Origin: Lachnospiraceae bacterium
GTDB taxonomy: Bacteria; Bacillota; Clostridia; Lachnospirales; Lachnospiraceae
Length of the DNA: 64,000 nt
Direction of reading: 5' to 3'
Assembly (NCBI GenBank): GCA_029067085.1
Contig: JAIEFE010000014.1
Coordinates: 364,910-428,909 of the forward strand
The position numbers were made by a program, and so were the translations under genes. The stretch's first letter is position 1; each line of letters starts with the position of its first letter. The notes under the pieces were generated by a model. The model saw nothing but the letters and a program-made list of their open reading frames with translations. It did no database searches and was not told the DNA's origin. This document shows positions 29,501 to 34,878 of this stretch, one piece after another.

Positions 29501-29781
29501 ACATCAGCCTCTTCATCCTTCCCATCGGAATCGTTCCTCCCGACATCCCCCTCGTCCACATTGTCATTGCCTGCGTTAGGATTCTGAAGCGCATCCTTGT
29601 TTTCCTCAGATGGCGTTTTATCCACCTGCCCGTCTGCATCATTGTTTTCCGCTGTGTCTTCAACAGCAGGCTGTGCCGCAAGCACTGATATGTCAGGTAT
29701 TATTGAACCTGTCATAATCATCGCCGCGCTGAGCATACCGCACAGACTCTTTCGGAAATACCGTCTCACTTGTTTCCTCAT
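23563..29781 (-). CDS. Giant secreted multidomain endo-beta-1,4-galactanase (GH53)
   Basis: A 2072-residue secreted protein. Signal peptide 1-36, then an acidic linker to about 130. Two copies of an unrecognised beta-rich module lie at about 140-275 and 285-425, each with VTLNYY(I/V)G, GWYNIT and PEIY. A FIVAR-like helical unit lies at 430-495. The GH53 catalytic domain is about 508-910, with QVGNE (Glu657, acid/base) and VAETSW (Glu759, nucleophile). After it come a Big_4-like domain (915-1000), a CBM61-like carbohydrate-binding module (1001-1148), a beta repeat, three FIVAR units (1250-1455) and about seven Ig-like modules to 2050. It should cleave beta-1,4-galactan of pectin side chains at the cell surface. 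No LPxTG motif is present. Confidence 0.9.
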   Translation of the reverse strand: MRKQVRRYFRKSLCGMLSAAMIMTGSIIPDISVLAAQPAVEDTAENNDADGQVDKTPSEENKDALQNPNAGNDNVDEGDVGRNDSDGKDEEADVTSPDENANPDDEENSDIKDGAKKNDDDVEEVPDGGIALIATSDKSYTDKSVTLNYYIGDLGDGETVGFCPWTNAGGAITVDENLELDWKAWTNKTVYEMKSVEGNKGWYNITFTVTDTLTIDSETNECSNSLAGFNILRSNEPDKKDGEFGCDAWHYPEIYVDLLAGTVTAVKDCKGYADIAAVDGTTGEVKYENQSVTLNYYVGELADDETVGFYKWGSSITVNETTNPKLSWGGWGKPSENPVYRMNAVDGHTGWYNITLTVSEKLTIDPDTGISTSSLGGFSIFISSSTETQQIECSGYPEKYPEIYKGLLDGEITAVKGDKGYASIEDAGISLKDLEVLVVEASELKEEDYKAAGWKKFSEALTAAETVLKKDEPTDDEIEEAYENLEKAMDALIPKSVAEAEINVKPIALADDFITGADISSYWALKESGTIFKDEKGNELSDAEFFQYLHDGGTNWIRIRVWNDPYDSAGHGYGGGNNDLDKAKKMGKLATDAGMKVLIDFHYSDFWADPGKQQAPKAWASMSIDDRAEAVYQFTKNSLDELKSAGVDVGMVQVGNETTQGICGVWYASDGWAAAAKIYNAGSKAVREFDPNCLVAIHFTNPEDSGKYAGLAKNLDDQKVDYDVFASSYYPYWHGTTDNLTSVLAQVAKTYGKKVMVAETSWATTLDDQDGHDNTVRKGNNDTGQPYAFSVQGQADEIRAVVEAANNVNNVEGAAGSSIGVFYWESAWLSPYYVYDEDGSRNEELYNKNMAAWEQYGSGWAASYGGEYDPKDAGKWYGGSAVDNQAWFGFDGTALATAKVYSYIRTGATAEKAISDVVNPSVTVKAGATVEYPETVTVNFNDGTSAECPVEWNGEDKAEVDTNEPGDHTVRGIVTCEYTVSDGSTKTATKSVTLTITVEMTSVEGLANPGFEDSVEGNWVLTEADIQAKDQRSGKQAAHFYSADGTTTKVLQTVKGLEAGIYIFGGYIEGADADADAVVTIYDKGGNIKGNVMKLSCSLDGWLNWKNPEITGIVISEGDYLVVGMEVAVKAGGWGSMDDFYLYRAYEYDIRVDDQIKHGTLSCSAEKSVSGEAITVTATPDDGYILSKLTVSGRGVTGATLTSEHGNVIYDAKTKAVILSYDDIVTEKTEESFIMPNSKVTVSAVFRTNVDLAGLNKVIEEYKGVTYDGYTEESWNAFKDALEAAKKAAENLEATQTEIDSAREALEAAYDGLEKSPLATQEEIAALKSLIEEYGKLTSDGYTEESWKNFTEALAAAKTAVGKEGVTTADISRAKGALEKAHEELKKASTGAADLTALNALIAKYDSVTNDGYTEESWNVFATALVAAKEAAKKENVTQTEVDSAKAALETAYAGLVKAAKPVRTGLWAEWTDEWAELLSNGNTITYTGKAIKPTVKVYDGETLLTNKSYSVSYQNNTKAGGEAGVIIKGKGNYTGSCTMKFNIAYVDLTNDSDVSIANLYAAASKNGNPVSVKPVVTWKGKKVNAKLYDVILPDKSEGAYVTPGTYNVEVRAKENNGIYKGSRAIKITLVDTSNDAHVLMSAVKVKFNFKSKQWTDKAGNVTLDPNDIKVTYKKKDLEPNKDYELEYENNDQIGTATVIIKGTGEKFVGELRKTFKITGTAIKAADVKLNIVEPIVYNGTDHKPAVQIVGLTENKDYKVTYQNNRNAGKKATAIITGINGYSGTIKKTFTIEAHDVNDADNVSIVVNKSVAYEKGGSKPPVEVTFGGRTLVLGTDYTVSYAKNTKVTEGATAEVRITGKGNFTKKKTVAFAIGKQSLGKLTATAADQISAAKWNKVSPVITDLNGKVLKKGTDYEKTFTYKLYNTDGTEVTDTTATPPAVGMRVEVTATGKGSYEGTITAEYRIIDSKQSIAKARITVTPQTYTGKAIELSKDAIKLELKDGSDWKLISAEQYEIVGYSNNINKGKAAKVTIHGLAPYGGTKTFTFEIKAQSIEGMSLAERIASMFEMMFN

Positions 29782-29810
29782 GATTTACCTCCCATACCGG
29801 AGCATCTTTT

Positions 29811-29925
29811 GCGAAGGCCGCGAACCAAATCTCTAATTTAGCTCTGCGATTTCGAGTTTGTGGCTCCGACACAAACTTGCGATTGAAAAATCAGCACACC
29901 AGTGTGATTTTTCAATCTAACCTTC
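29811..29925. repeat. Second nested palindromic repeat element
   Basis: Upstream of the galactanase start. It begins with GCGAAGGCCGCGAAC, matching the core of the element at 19209, and continues with two hairpins: GAGTTTGTG/CACAAACTTG, and an arm GATTGAAAAATCA paired with TGATTTTTCAATC-type sequence. It forms part of the galactanase leader. The rest of 29926-30105 contains no gene I can support. Confidence 0.55.
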
Positions 29926-30105
29926 CATTCTTTCATGTTGCATTGATACCTTCTCTATATAAAAACCGCGCAACCTTGCGCAATCGGTTGCGCTAATACC
30001 TGTTTTTATTATATAGAATGGAAATACTTTTCGCAAGCAACATTGTTCCGTGGTATTTACCAATCTTACTGTCTGTTTTTTATGAAAAAAAGCCAAACCC
30101 GAACA

Positions 30106-30143
30106 CAAAAAACCCTCGAGAAGATAATTCTCGGGGGTTTTTG
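30106..30143. terminator. Bidirectional terminator-like hairpin
   Basis: A 13-pair stem (arms ending 30122 and starting 30128) flanked by A- and T-runs. On the minus strand it directly follows the degenerate tRNA-Cys 3' end copy, so it may be the terminator of a former tRNA gene as well as that of the NUDIX gene. Confidence 0.8.
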
Positions 30144-30163
30144 AGAGGCGCAGGTCGGAATTT
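30144..30163 (-). other. Degenerate copy of the tRNA-Cys 3' end (att remnant A)
   Basis: AGAGGCGCAG is identical to the end of tRNA-Cys at 41564-41584. The next bases match with two substitutions and one inserted A. The sequence then continues ATTTAAAG, as in the copy at 31883. I read it as an old attachment site. Confidence 0.55.
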
Positions 30164-30169
30164 AAAGAG

Positions 30170-30667
30170 TTAAATCTCCTTTGAAACAAAATGCACAACT
30201 TCGTTATTATCATTCAAAATATGAGGTATCAACTCCAATGGATATACCTTTAATCCATTTTTTAAGTTTTCTAATGGAACCCAGCAAAAATCCAAATCAA
30301 TTCTTTCATGATCCAGATCATCATATCCGTGAAAGAAACCATCTAATGGGATGTCATGATCATTCAGTAAATGAACTTTATAATACAGACATATTTGATG
30401 GCATGGTTTTTGGCCCCAAGGGAAAAATACTTCACCAACAGCAAATAAACGATCTACCTCTATTTCTGCATGAATTTCTTCTTCAAATTCCCTTTTCAAA
30501 GTTTCAGCCGTCGTTTCAAAGCAGGATACATGACCTCCAATAATAGCAAAATCATCGTTCTTAGGTTTTTGCAGTAATATCTTATCGTTTTTTATTAGCA
30601 ATCCGCCAACTCTGTAAGAAAATACAAATTCTTCCGTCTTAAAAAGAATATCTCTGCCCATATACAT
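30170..30667 (-). CDS. NUDIX hydrolase
   Basis: About 165 residues. The NUDIX box appears as GGHVSCFETTAETLKREFEEEIHAEI near residues 47-72, including the REFEEE metal-binding core. These enzymes hydrolyse nucleoside diphosphates linked to another group; the substrate is not predictable. I start at the ATG at 30667, with GGAG about 9 bases upstream; an ATG 6 bases downstream is an alternative. It lies in the accessory region between the first att remnant and repeat L1, facing away from the DUF554 pseudogene by about 290 bases. Confidence 0.87.
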   Translation of the reverse strand: MYMGRDILFKTEEFVFSYRVGGLLIKNDKILLQKPKNDDFAIIGGHVSCFETTAETLKREFEEEIHAEIEVDRLFAVGEVFFPWGQKPCHQICLYYKVHLLNDHDIPLDGFFHGYDDLDHERIDLDFCWVPLENLKNGLKVYPLELIPHILNDNNEVVHFVSKEI

Positions 30668-30796
30668 ATTTCCTTTCTCCAACCGCCACAACCACAAAAA
30701 TACAACAAAACACAAGGTTTGAGAGCGTCTTATCGCAGGGTTAACCCCTGGCTTTCCCACAAGTGGCTTGCACATTCTAAACTAATATGCTATAGT

Positions 30797-30839
30797 AACC
30801 TCCCACAAGGATGGTTTTTCTATGCCTATCGTTGGAACT
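30797..30839 (+). repeat. Subterminal repeat L, copy 1
   Basis: About 43 bases reading AACCTCC-CACAAGG-TGGTTTTTCTATGC-TATCG with a few changes, matched by copy 2 at 31950-31991 (about 80 percent identical by eye). Contains a small CCAC/GTGG-type hairpin followed by T5. The rest of the 290-base gap 30668-30955 shows nothing else. Confidence 0.55.
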
Positions 30840-30955
30840 TGAATATTTTTTCAATTCTGTAAATCAAAAGTTGTTGCTGCTATAGATACTTGCTTGATAT
30901 AGTAAATATCGCAAACATAGTATACTGTCTATACCATGGTAATCTCTATTTCTCC

Positions 30956-31697
30956 TTATAATATTGCAAACATTACAGCAATCACGATCGCCGGCAAAAC
31001 ATTCGCAACACGGATTGTTTTGGGCCAGACTAGATTCACCCCGACACACAGAATTAAGACATTGCCCACAAAAGCAATATTACTTAAAGCAGCATCAGTC
31101 ATGAGGGGTGCCGCCTGTCTTGCCAATATAGTAATTGTTCCTTGAAAAATTGCTACCGGTATGGCAGAAAAAAATGCACCCCTTACCAAGCGATGCTGTC
31201 ATCATCATGATGATGATTAAGTCAAGGATAGCTTTCGCAAAAAGAACATCATGGCTTCTGCTGATACCATCCTGTATTGCTCCGATAATAGCCATTGCCC
31301 CGATACATACAGTCAACGAAGAAGTAACAAATGCGTCAATGAATTGGCTGTCCTCTTGACTGCCCGTTTTATCCCGTAACCATTTACCAAATCGCTCAAG
31401 CCACTGCTCCAGATTCAGTAATTCCCCAAATAACGCTCCTACCGCAAGGGAAATAATCATCATCATTGTCCCCTGTGTGTCCAAATTTCCATTCAGTTGA
31501 CCAGCAGTTTCAGATATCTTTACTACAAACATTTGCGATAAAGTGCTGCCAAGCGCCATTACAATGACTGCAAATCCCATTGTTTTTATAATTGTCTCCT
31601 GATACCGCTCTTTCAGGAAATTTCTTGAAATAAGTCCGCACAATCCACCAATAACGATCGCAAGCGCATTAACTATAGTTCCTAAGCCCGCCATCAA
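30956..31697 (-). pseudogene. DUF554 membrane protein gene broken by a one-base insertion
   Basis: The first frame (31697 down to about 31168) encodes GLGTIVNALAIVIGGLCGLISRNFLKERYQ and more, the start of a DUF554/YqgA membrane protein. It stops making sense after LGKGCIF. The remaining SAIPVAIFQGTITILARQAAPL... to the end lies in another frame, ending at 30956. The break falls in a run of seven T (minus strand, 31168-31174). Six T would restore a continuous protein of about 246 residues, the normal family length. It could be a true mutation, phase-variable slippage or an assembly error. Confidence 0.82.
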
Positions 31698-31774
31698 AAG
31701 TCCTCCTAAAAGCAGTAAAATCCAAATTTATCCTACTAATTGTAGCACATTGCCGCGCCCTGCATCAACAACAC

Positions 31775-31793
31775 TCCAAATGACCTGAATTTT
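31775..31793 (+). repeat. 19-base direct repeat R, copy 1
   Basis: TCCAAATGACCTGAATTTT, identical to 41160-41178. Both copies lie a short way downstream of a tRNA-Cys 3' end copy (108 and 404 bases). On the minus strand both encode the same short peptide (NSGHL) near a stop codon, so they may be the 3' ends of related, decayed genes. The 375-base gap 31698-32073 otherwise holds only att remnant B and repeat L2. Confidence 0.65.
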
Positions 31794-31882
31794 TATCTCC
31801 ATGTTTATTCTGATTGAAGCGTCATACCGTGCCATATCATCACCAAAGCAAAAGAAGAACCCCCTGTATCCTGGGAGTTTTT

Positions 31883-31903
31883 CAAGAGGCGCAGACCGGA
31901 TTT
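31883..31903 (-). other. Copy of the tRNA-Cys 3' end (att remnant B) with terminator
   Basis: Twenty-one bases identical to 41564-41584, the 3' end of tRNA-Cys, in the same orientation. On the minus strand it is followed by a hairpin (31858-31879, AACTCCC/GGGGGTT) and a pyrimidine-rich run, as a tRNA gene end and terminator would be. No tRNA body is present. Confidence 0.8.
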
Positions 31904-31949
31904 AAAGCAATCACAGCCACAAAAAACACATTAAATATAGGAGATTTAC

Positions 31950-31991
31950 AACCTCCACAAGGGTGGTTTTTCTATGCTTATCGCTAGGACT
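31950..31991 (+). repeat. Subterminal repeat L, copy 2
   Basis: Matches copy 1 at 30797-30839, including GGTTTTTCTATGC and TATCG. Lies 47 bases inside att remnant B. The pair suggests that two related elements have the same left end. Confidence 0.55.
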
Positions 31992-32073
31992 CAAAAAACG
32001 CTACTGACTCATCATTACGATCAAGTAAATCAGAATTTTATTCTCCCTGGTAAGCAAGATAAAAACATAGTAT

Positions 32074-33027
32074 TTAATTCAATTTCTCAAATTGTTTCAC
32101 TAATACTTCCGTTGTCCAATTATATTGATCCGTAGTCTCATACTTTCTATATCCACACTCTATTGTCATCGAAAGCATAAGATAAATATCGTACCATAAT
32201 GCTCTTCCGCGTTGATGTTCATTTAATGATTCAATGCCATAGCCCTCTTGAAATCTGAGATTAGGTGCATATGTTCTAAATCCTACCTCCATCAATGGAT
32301 CTGCCCACAAAACTCTTTCCCAGTCAATAATTCCTACAACATTATCGTTTTCAACAAAAATATTCCCATCCCAACAATCCCAATGAACAAAACTCGGCTC
32401 TGATACTTCCTCAAAAACAGCCTTGTCTCGTTCTAATTTCCTAATCAGTTCATCGGGTGATATCTTTATATCCACATTTGCCCGCTTTCTATCTTCCAAC
32501 AGAGCTTCCATCATCTTATAAAACACAGGATACCACTCTGCCCCTTGATATTCCGGCAGCCCCGGATAACCAAAGCAAGGGCATGGAATGCTGTTTACGG
32601 AATGGATCATTCTGCCGGTCTCACTGTAGATACGATCTATTTGTTCGGAAGTAAGGGTCTCTTTAATTGAATTCAAACTTTTGCCACTGAGTTTCTCCAT
32701 GAAAAAATATGGGGAATCACAAATTGTACCACTGTCATCATAGCCATATATCCTTGCAACAGGCACGTTACATTTTTCTCTTACAATCCTCATCGCTTGT
32801 ACTTCACTGTACATAATATTTTGTTCATAAATCATAACCCTGACTTCTTTTGACGGAGCAATTTTCAATACCGTTTTCTTGCCATTAGTAAGCTCCACTT
32901 CATACGCAACATTGAAATAGCCTTCTGTAAGCTCTATGTAATCTTTCAGTTCCAGTGGCGCAAAAAACTTTTTCACCATTTTTCTTATTGTATCCCTGTT
33001 TTGCCTGTTCTTTGTTACACTCTCCAT
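32074..33027 (-). CDS. APH-family small-molecule phosphotransferase
   Basis: About 317 residues with the aminoglycoside-phosphotransferase/choline-kinase fold. It has a Lys near 55 in TVLKIAPS, the Brenner-type catalytic loop FVHWDCWDGNIF (His215, Asp217, Asn222) and the metal-binding GIIDWERVLWADP (Asp235). It should phosphorylate a small molecule with ATP or GTP; resistance to an antibiotic is possible but not shown, as the family also includes metabolic kinases. I start at the ATG at 33027, which has GGAG 9 bases upstream. The next gene upstream encodes a nucleotidyltransferase, also a drug-modification type fold. Confidence 0.83.
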   Translation of the reverse strand: MESVTKNRQNRDTIRKMVKKFFAPLELKDYIELTEGYFNVAYEVELTNGKKTVLKIAPSKEVRVMIYEQNIMYSEVQAMRIVREKCNVPVARIYGYDDSGTICDSPYFFMEKLSGKSLNSIKETLTSEQIDRIYSETGRMIHSVNSIPCPCFGYPGLPEYQGAEWYPVFYKMMEALLEDRKRANVDIKISPDELIRKLERDKAVFEEVSEPSFVHWDCWDGNIFVENDNVVGIIDWERVLWADPLMEVGFRTYAPNLRFQEGYGIESLNEHQRGRALWYDIYLMLSMTIECGYRKYETTDQYNWTTEVLVKQFEKLN

Positions 33028-33101
33028 GCTACTTATCTCCATTTATCTGAAAAATGGTTCCTGCTTTAATAGTTTGATCATTATTCTTTTTATCTTACAT
33101 T

Positions 33102-33887
33102 TTACCATTCATGTATATTTGGTCCTGGCTTAATCCACCATTCTTGGAAGTCTTTGGCGTATTGCGTTAAAACGACCGCTATGTTCTTAGGCGGGACATA
33201 AGTTGAGACCTCAATAAATTTATTTACAAATCTATCTGTATCCTCAATACTTTGAGAAACCCCAAGCTGTCTCCCTAATCTAACCAATTCGACAGTTTGA
33301 GGAGAGATAGATTCTACTTGCTTTTCTAATCGTCTGTTACAGTCAAATAAAATCTCGTTTTCTTGAAGTATCATTCGGTATACGCTGTATATTATTTCTG
33401 CTATAGTATGCATTTTCATATACCCATCAATCGGACAGGATTTAAGAAAATAATAATAATTAAGCCAAAAATCCGAATAAAATGATAATAGTTTTTTCTC
33501 TTTTTCCCTTGTCTGAAACACAGGAATCTGTGGTAGTATGCCTTCAATCTCTGCATCGTTACAGAATAGTATTCTGGATTTTGTGAAAGTGCTTCGCGCA
33601 GGTTCACTGCCTTTCTCAGACAACTCCTTAAGGTACCCCTTTGTCATATATTTTACGTCAAAATACCCACCTTCATATGTGCATAGCCCCTCCACGGTCT
33701 CGCTTGTTATATAATCTTTCTCTTTTTTGGCATATTCTTCTTGCGATAAAATAACCGCACAATCAAGGTCAGAATCTTCCCGCTCCGTTCCCTTCGCAAC
33801 AGAGCCTATAAGAATCAAGGCAATAGCTCCTTGATTCCTAAAAAACTCTTTCATATTTTCAATTGATTCTTCGTGATGTTTATACAT
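33102..33887 (-). CDS. ANT-like nucleotidyltransferase
   Basis: A 261-residue protein. Residues 24-46 read LILIGSVAKGTEREDSDLDCAVI, the GSxxxG...DxD site of the polymerase-beta superfamily, which transfers nucleotides to small molecules or proteins. The rest is helical, like the C-terminal half of aminoglycoside or lincosamide nucleotidyltransferases, with no clear best match. GGTGGAG precedes the start. It lies 75 bases before the APH-family gene on the same strand, so the two are probably co-transcribed cargo of the island. Confidence 0.78.
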   Translation of the reverse strand: MYKHHEESIENMKEFFRNQGAIALILIGSVAKGTEREDSDLDCAVILSQEEYAKKEKDYITSETVEGLCTYEGGYFDVKYMTKGYLKELSEKGSEPARSTFTKSRILFCNDAEIEGILPQIPVFQTREKEKKLLSFYSDFWLNYYYFLKSCPIDGYMKMHTIAEIIYSVYRMILQENEILFDCNRRLEKQVESISPQTVELVRLGRQLGVSQSIEDTDRFVNKFIEVSTYVPPKNIAVVLTQYAKDFQEWWIKPGPNIHEW

Positions 33888-34213
33888 ATTTTCTCCACCT
33901 CATCAACGCTTTGAAAGTCTATCGAATCATTCTAAAAATCCCGATTGTGATTTGAAGATTTTTAAGGGAAATATTAGCTGTTATATTTTGTTATTAAAAT
34001 CTACGCCAACCCTTGAAAACACTAAGTTTATCGCAGGTGAGCTTTCCCTAAAAGTTTCCCTTGTATTATATCTTCCCACAGGTCATTACGAACCCTGATA
34101 AGGGAAAAAATGAGGGAAACAAAATCATATAAAGCATTATAACACAAAATGAACAGGTATGGTGAACTGATTGAAATGCTTTCAATATTTTTAAAGAAAG
34201 AGGACAAATAAAA
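33888..34213. other. Intergenic region with repeated TTTCCCTT motifs
   Basis: No gene supported. It contains several copies of a TTTCCCT/AGGGAAA motif in both orientations, including TTTCCCTTGTA at 34055-34065, which also occurs at 39427-39437 just after the integrase gene. These look like integrase arm-type or terminator repeats. Divergent transcription starts for the flanking genes probably lie here. Confidence 0.4.
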
Positions 34214-34450
34214 ATGAATATTATTTATGCAACATACAATACCAATGCTAACAGTATTGACATATATGCTTATGCTGGCTACTTTTTGAGGATATACTGC
34301 GGAAAAGCGGAAGAAGGATTGAAAACAACACCATGCTCTGAATGTGCTTTAAATGCTTTAGCAATAGATAAACCACTCGAATATGCAAGGTTATATCTTG
34401 ATGGCTGTATGCAGATATGGGTAAATGCGGAAGATTCATTAGAACTATGA
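34214..34450 (+). CDS. Small DUF6061-like protein
   Basis: A 78-residue protein. The line IYATYNTN...YFLRIYCGKAEEGLKTTPCSECALNALAIDKPLEYARLYLDGCMQIWV resembles DUF6061 proteins, small proteins of unknown function common in Clostridia and their mobile elements. AGAGGA precedes the ATG by about 10 bases. It is followed by the proS promoter and T-box, so it forms a separate short transcript. AT-rich, in keeping with the island. Confidence 0.6.
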   Translation: MNIIYATYNTNANSIDIYAYAGYFLRIYCGKAEEGLKTTPCSECALNALAIDKPLEYARLYLDGCMQIWVNAEDSLEL

Positions 34451-34539
34451 TAATACGTTTCCTTGATAACGCAAGGTTAGTTAATCAAAAAGTTCTTCTT
34501 TATCTGAAATATTTGATTATAGGATTGATAGACGAACTC

Positions 34540-34568
34540 TTGACAGCCGTTATTTTTTGTGGTATAAA
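34540..34568 (+). promoter_or_regulatory. Sigma-A promoter of the prolyl-tRNA synthetase gene
   Basis: TTGACA (34540-34545), 17-base spacer, TATAAA (34563-34568). Transcription would start near 34575, at the 5' edge of the T-box leader. Confidence 0.85.
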
Positions 34569-34574
34569 TTAAAA

Positions 34575-34846
34575 AATTGAACACAAAAGCTATGATAAGA
34601 AATAGTAAGCATCTCGGATTTTCAGAGAGAAGGCGGTCGGTGCGAGCCTTTATTGAAAAGATGCCCAACCCATCTTTGAGCTGTAAGCTGAAATAACAGT
34701 AAGCCTTGCCGGGTTCTCCCGTTACAGAGATATGGCATCAGATTTTCTCTTGTGCCAGAGAGTGCGGATTGTTCCGAATTTAGGTGGTACCACGGACTTG
34801 TTTATAGTTCGCCCTAAGCTGATGTAATGTCGGCTTAGGGCTTTTT
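34575..34846 (+). ncRNA. T-box leader (tRNA-Pro sensing)
   Basis: The T-box sequence AGGTGGTACCACGGA lies at 34781-34796 and can pair in an antiterminator. The competing terminator follows: GCCCTAAGC/GCTTAGGGC (34811-34819 and 34833-34841) plus T5. A stem I region with AGTAAGC near 34605 and GGTGCGAGCC near 34639 lies upstream. Uncharged tRNA-Pro should favour readthrough into the synthetase gene. I did not place the specifier codon with certainty; proline is inferred from the gene it controls. Confidence 0.92.
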
Positions 34847-34878
34847 GTGTTCAAAAACAAAATACGGAGGTATCCTTT

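Noticed and set aside
23563..29781. Tandem repeats as a CRISPR array
   Set aside because: The repeats are coding (FIVAR and Ig-like modules) of 60-80 codons, with no short direct repeats and spacers anywhere in the window.
29917..30213. Possible 98-codon minus-strand gene before the galactanase
   Set aside because: Overlaps the NUDIX stop, a terminator and the tRNA remnant; no ribosome site or recognisable motif.
31883..31903. A second tRNA gene
   Set aside because: Only the acceptor and part of the T-arm are present; no D-arm or anticodon arm can be folded.
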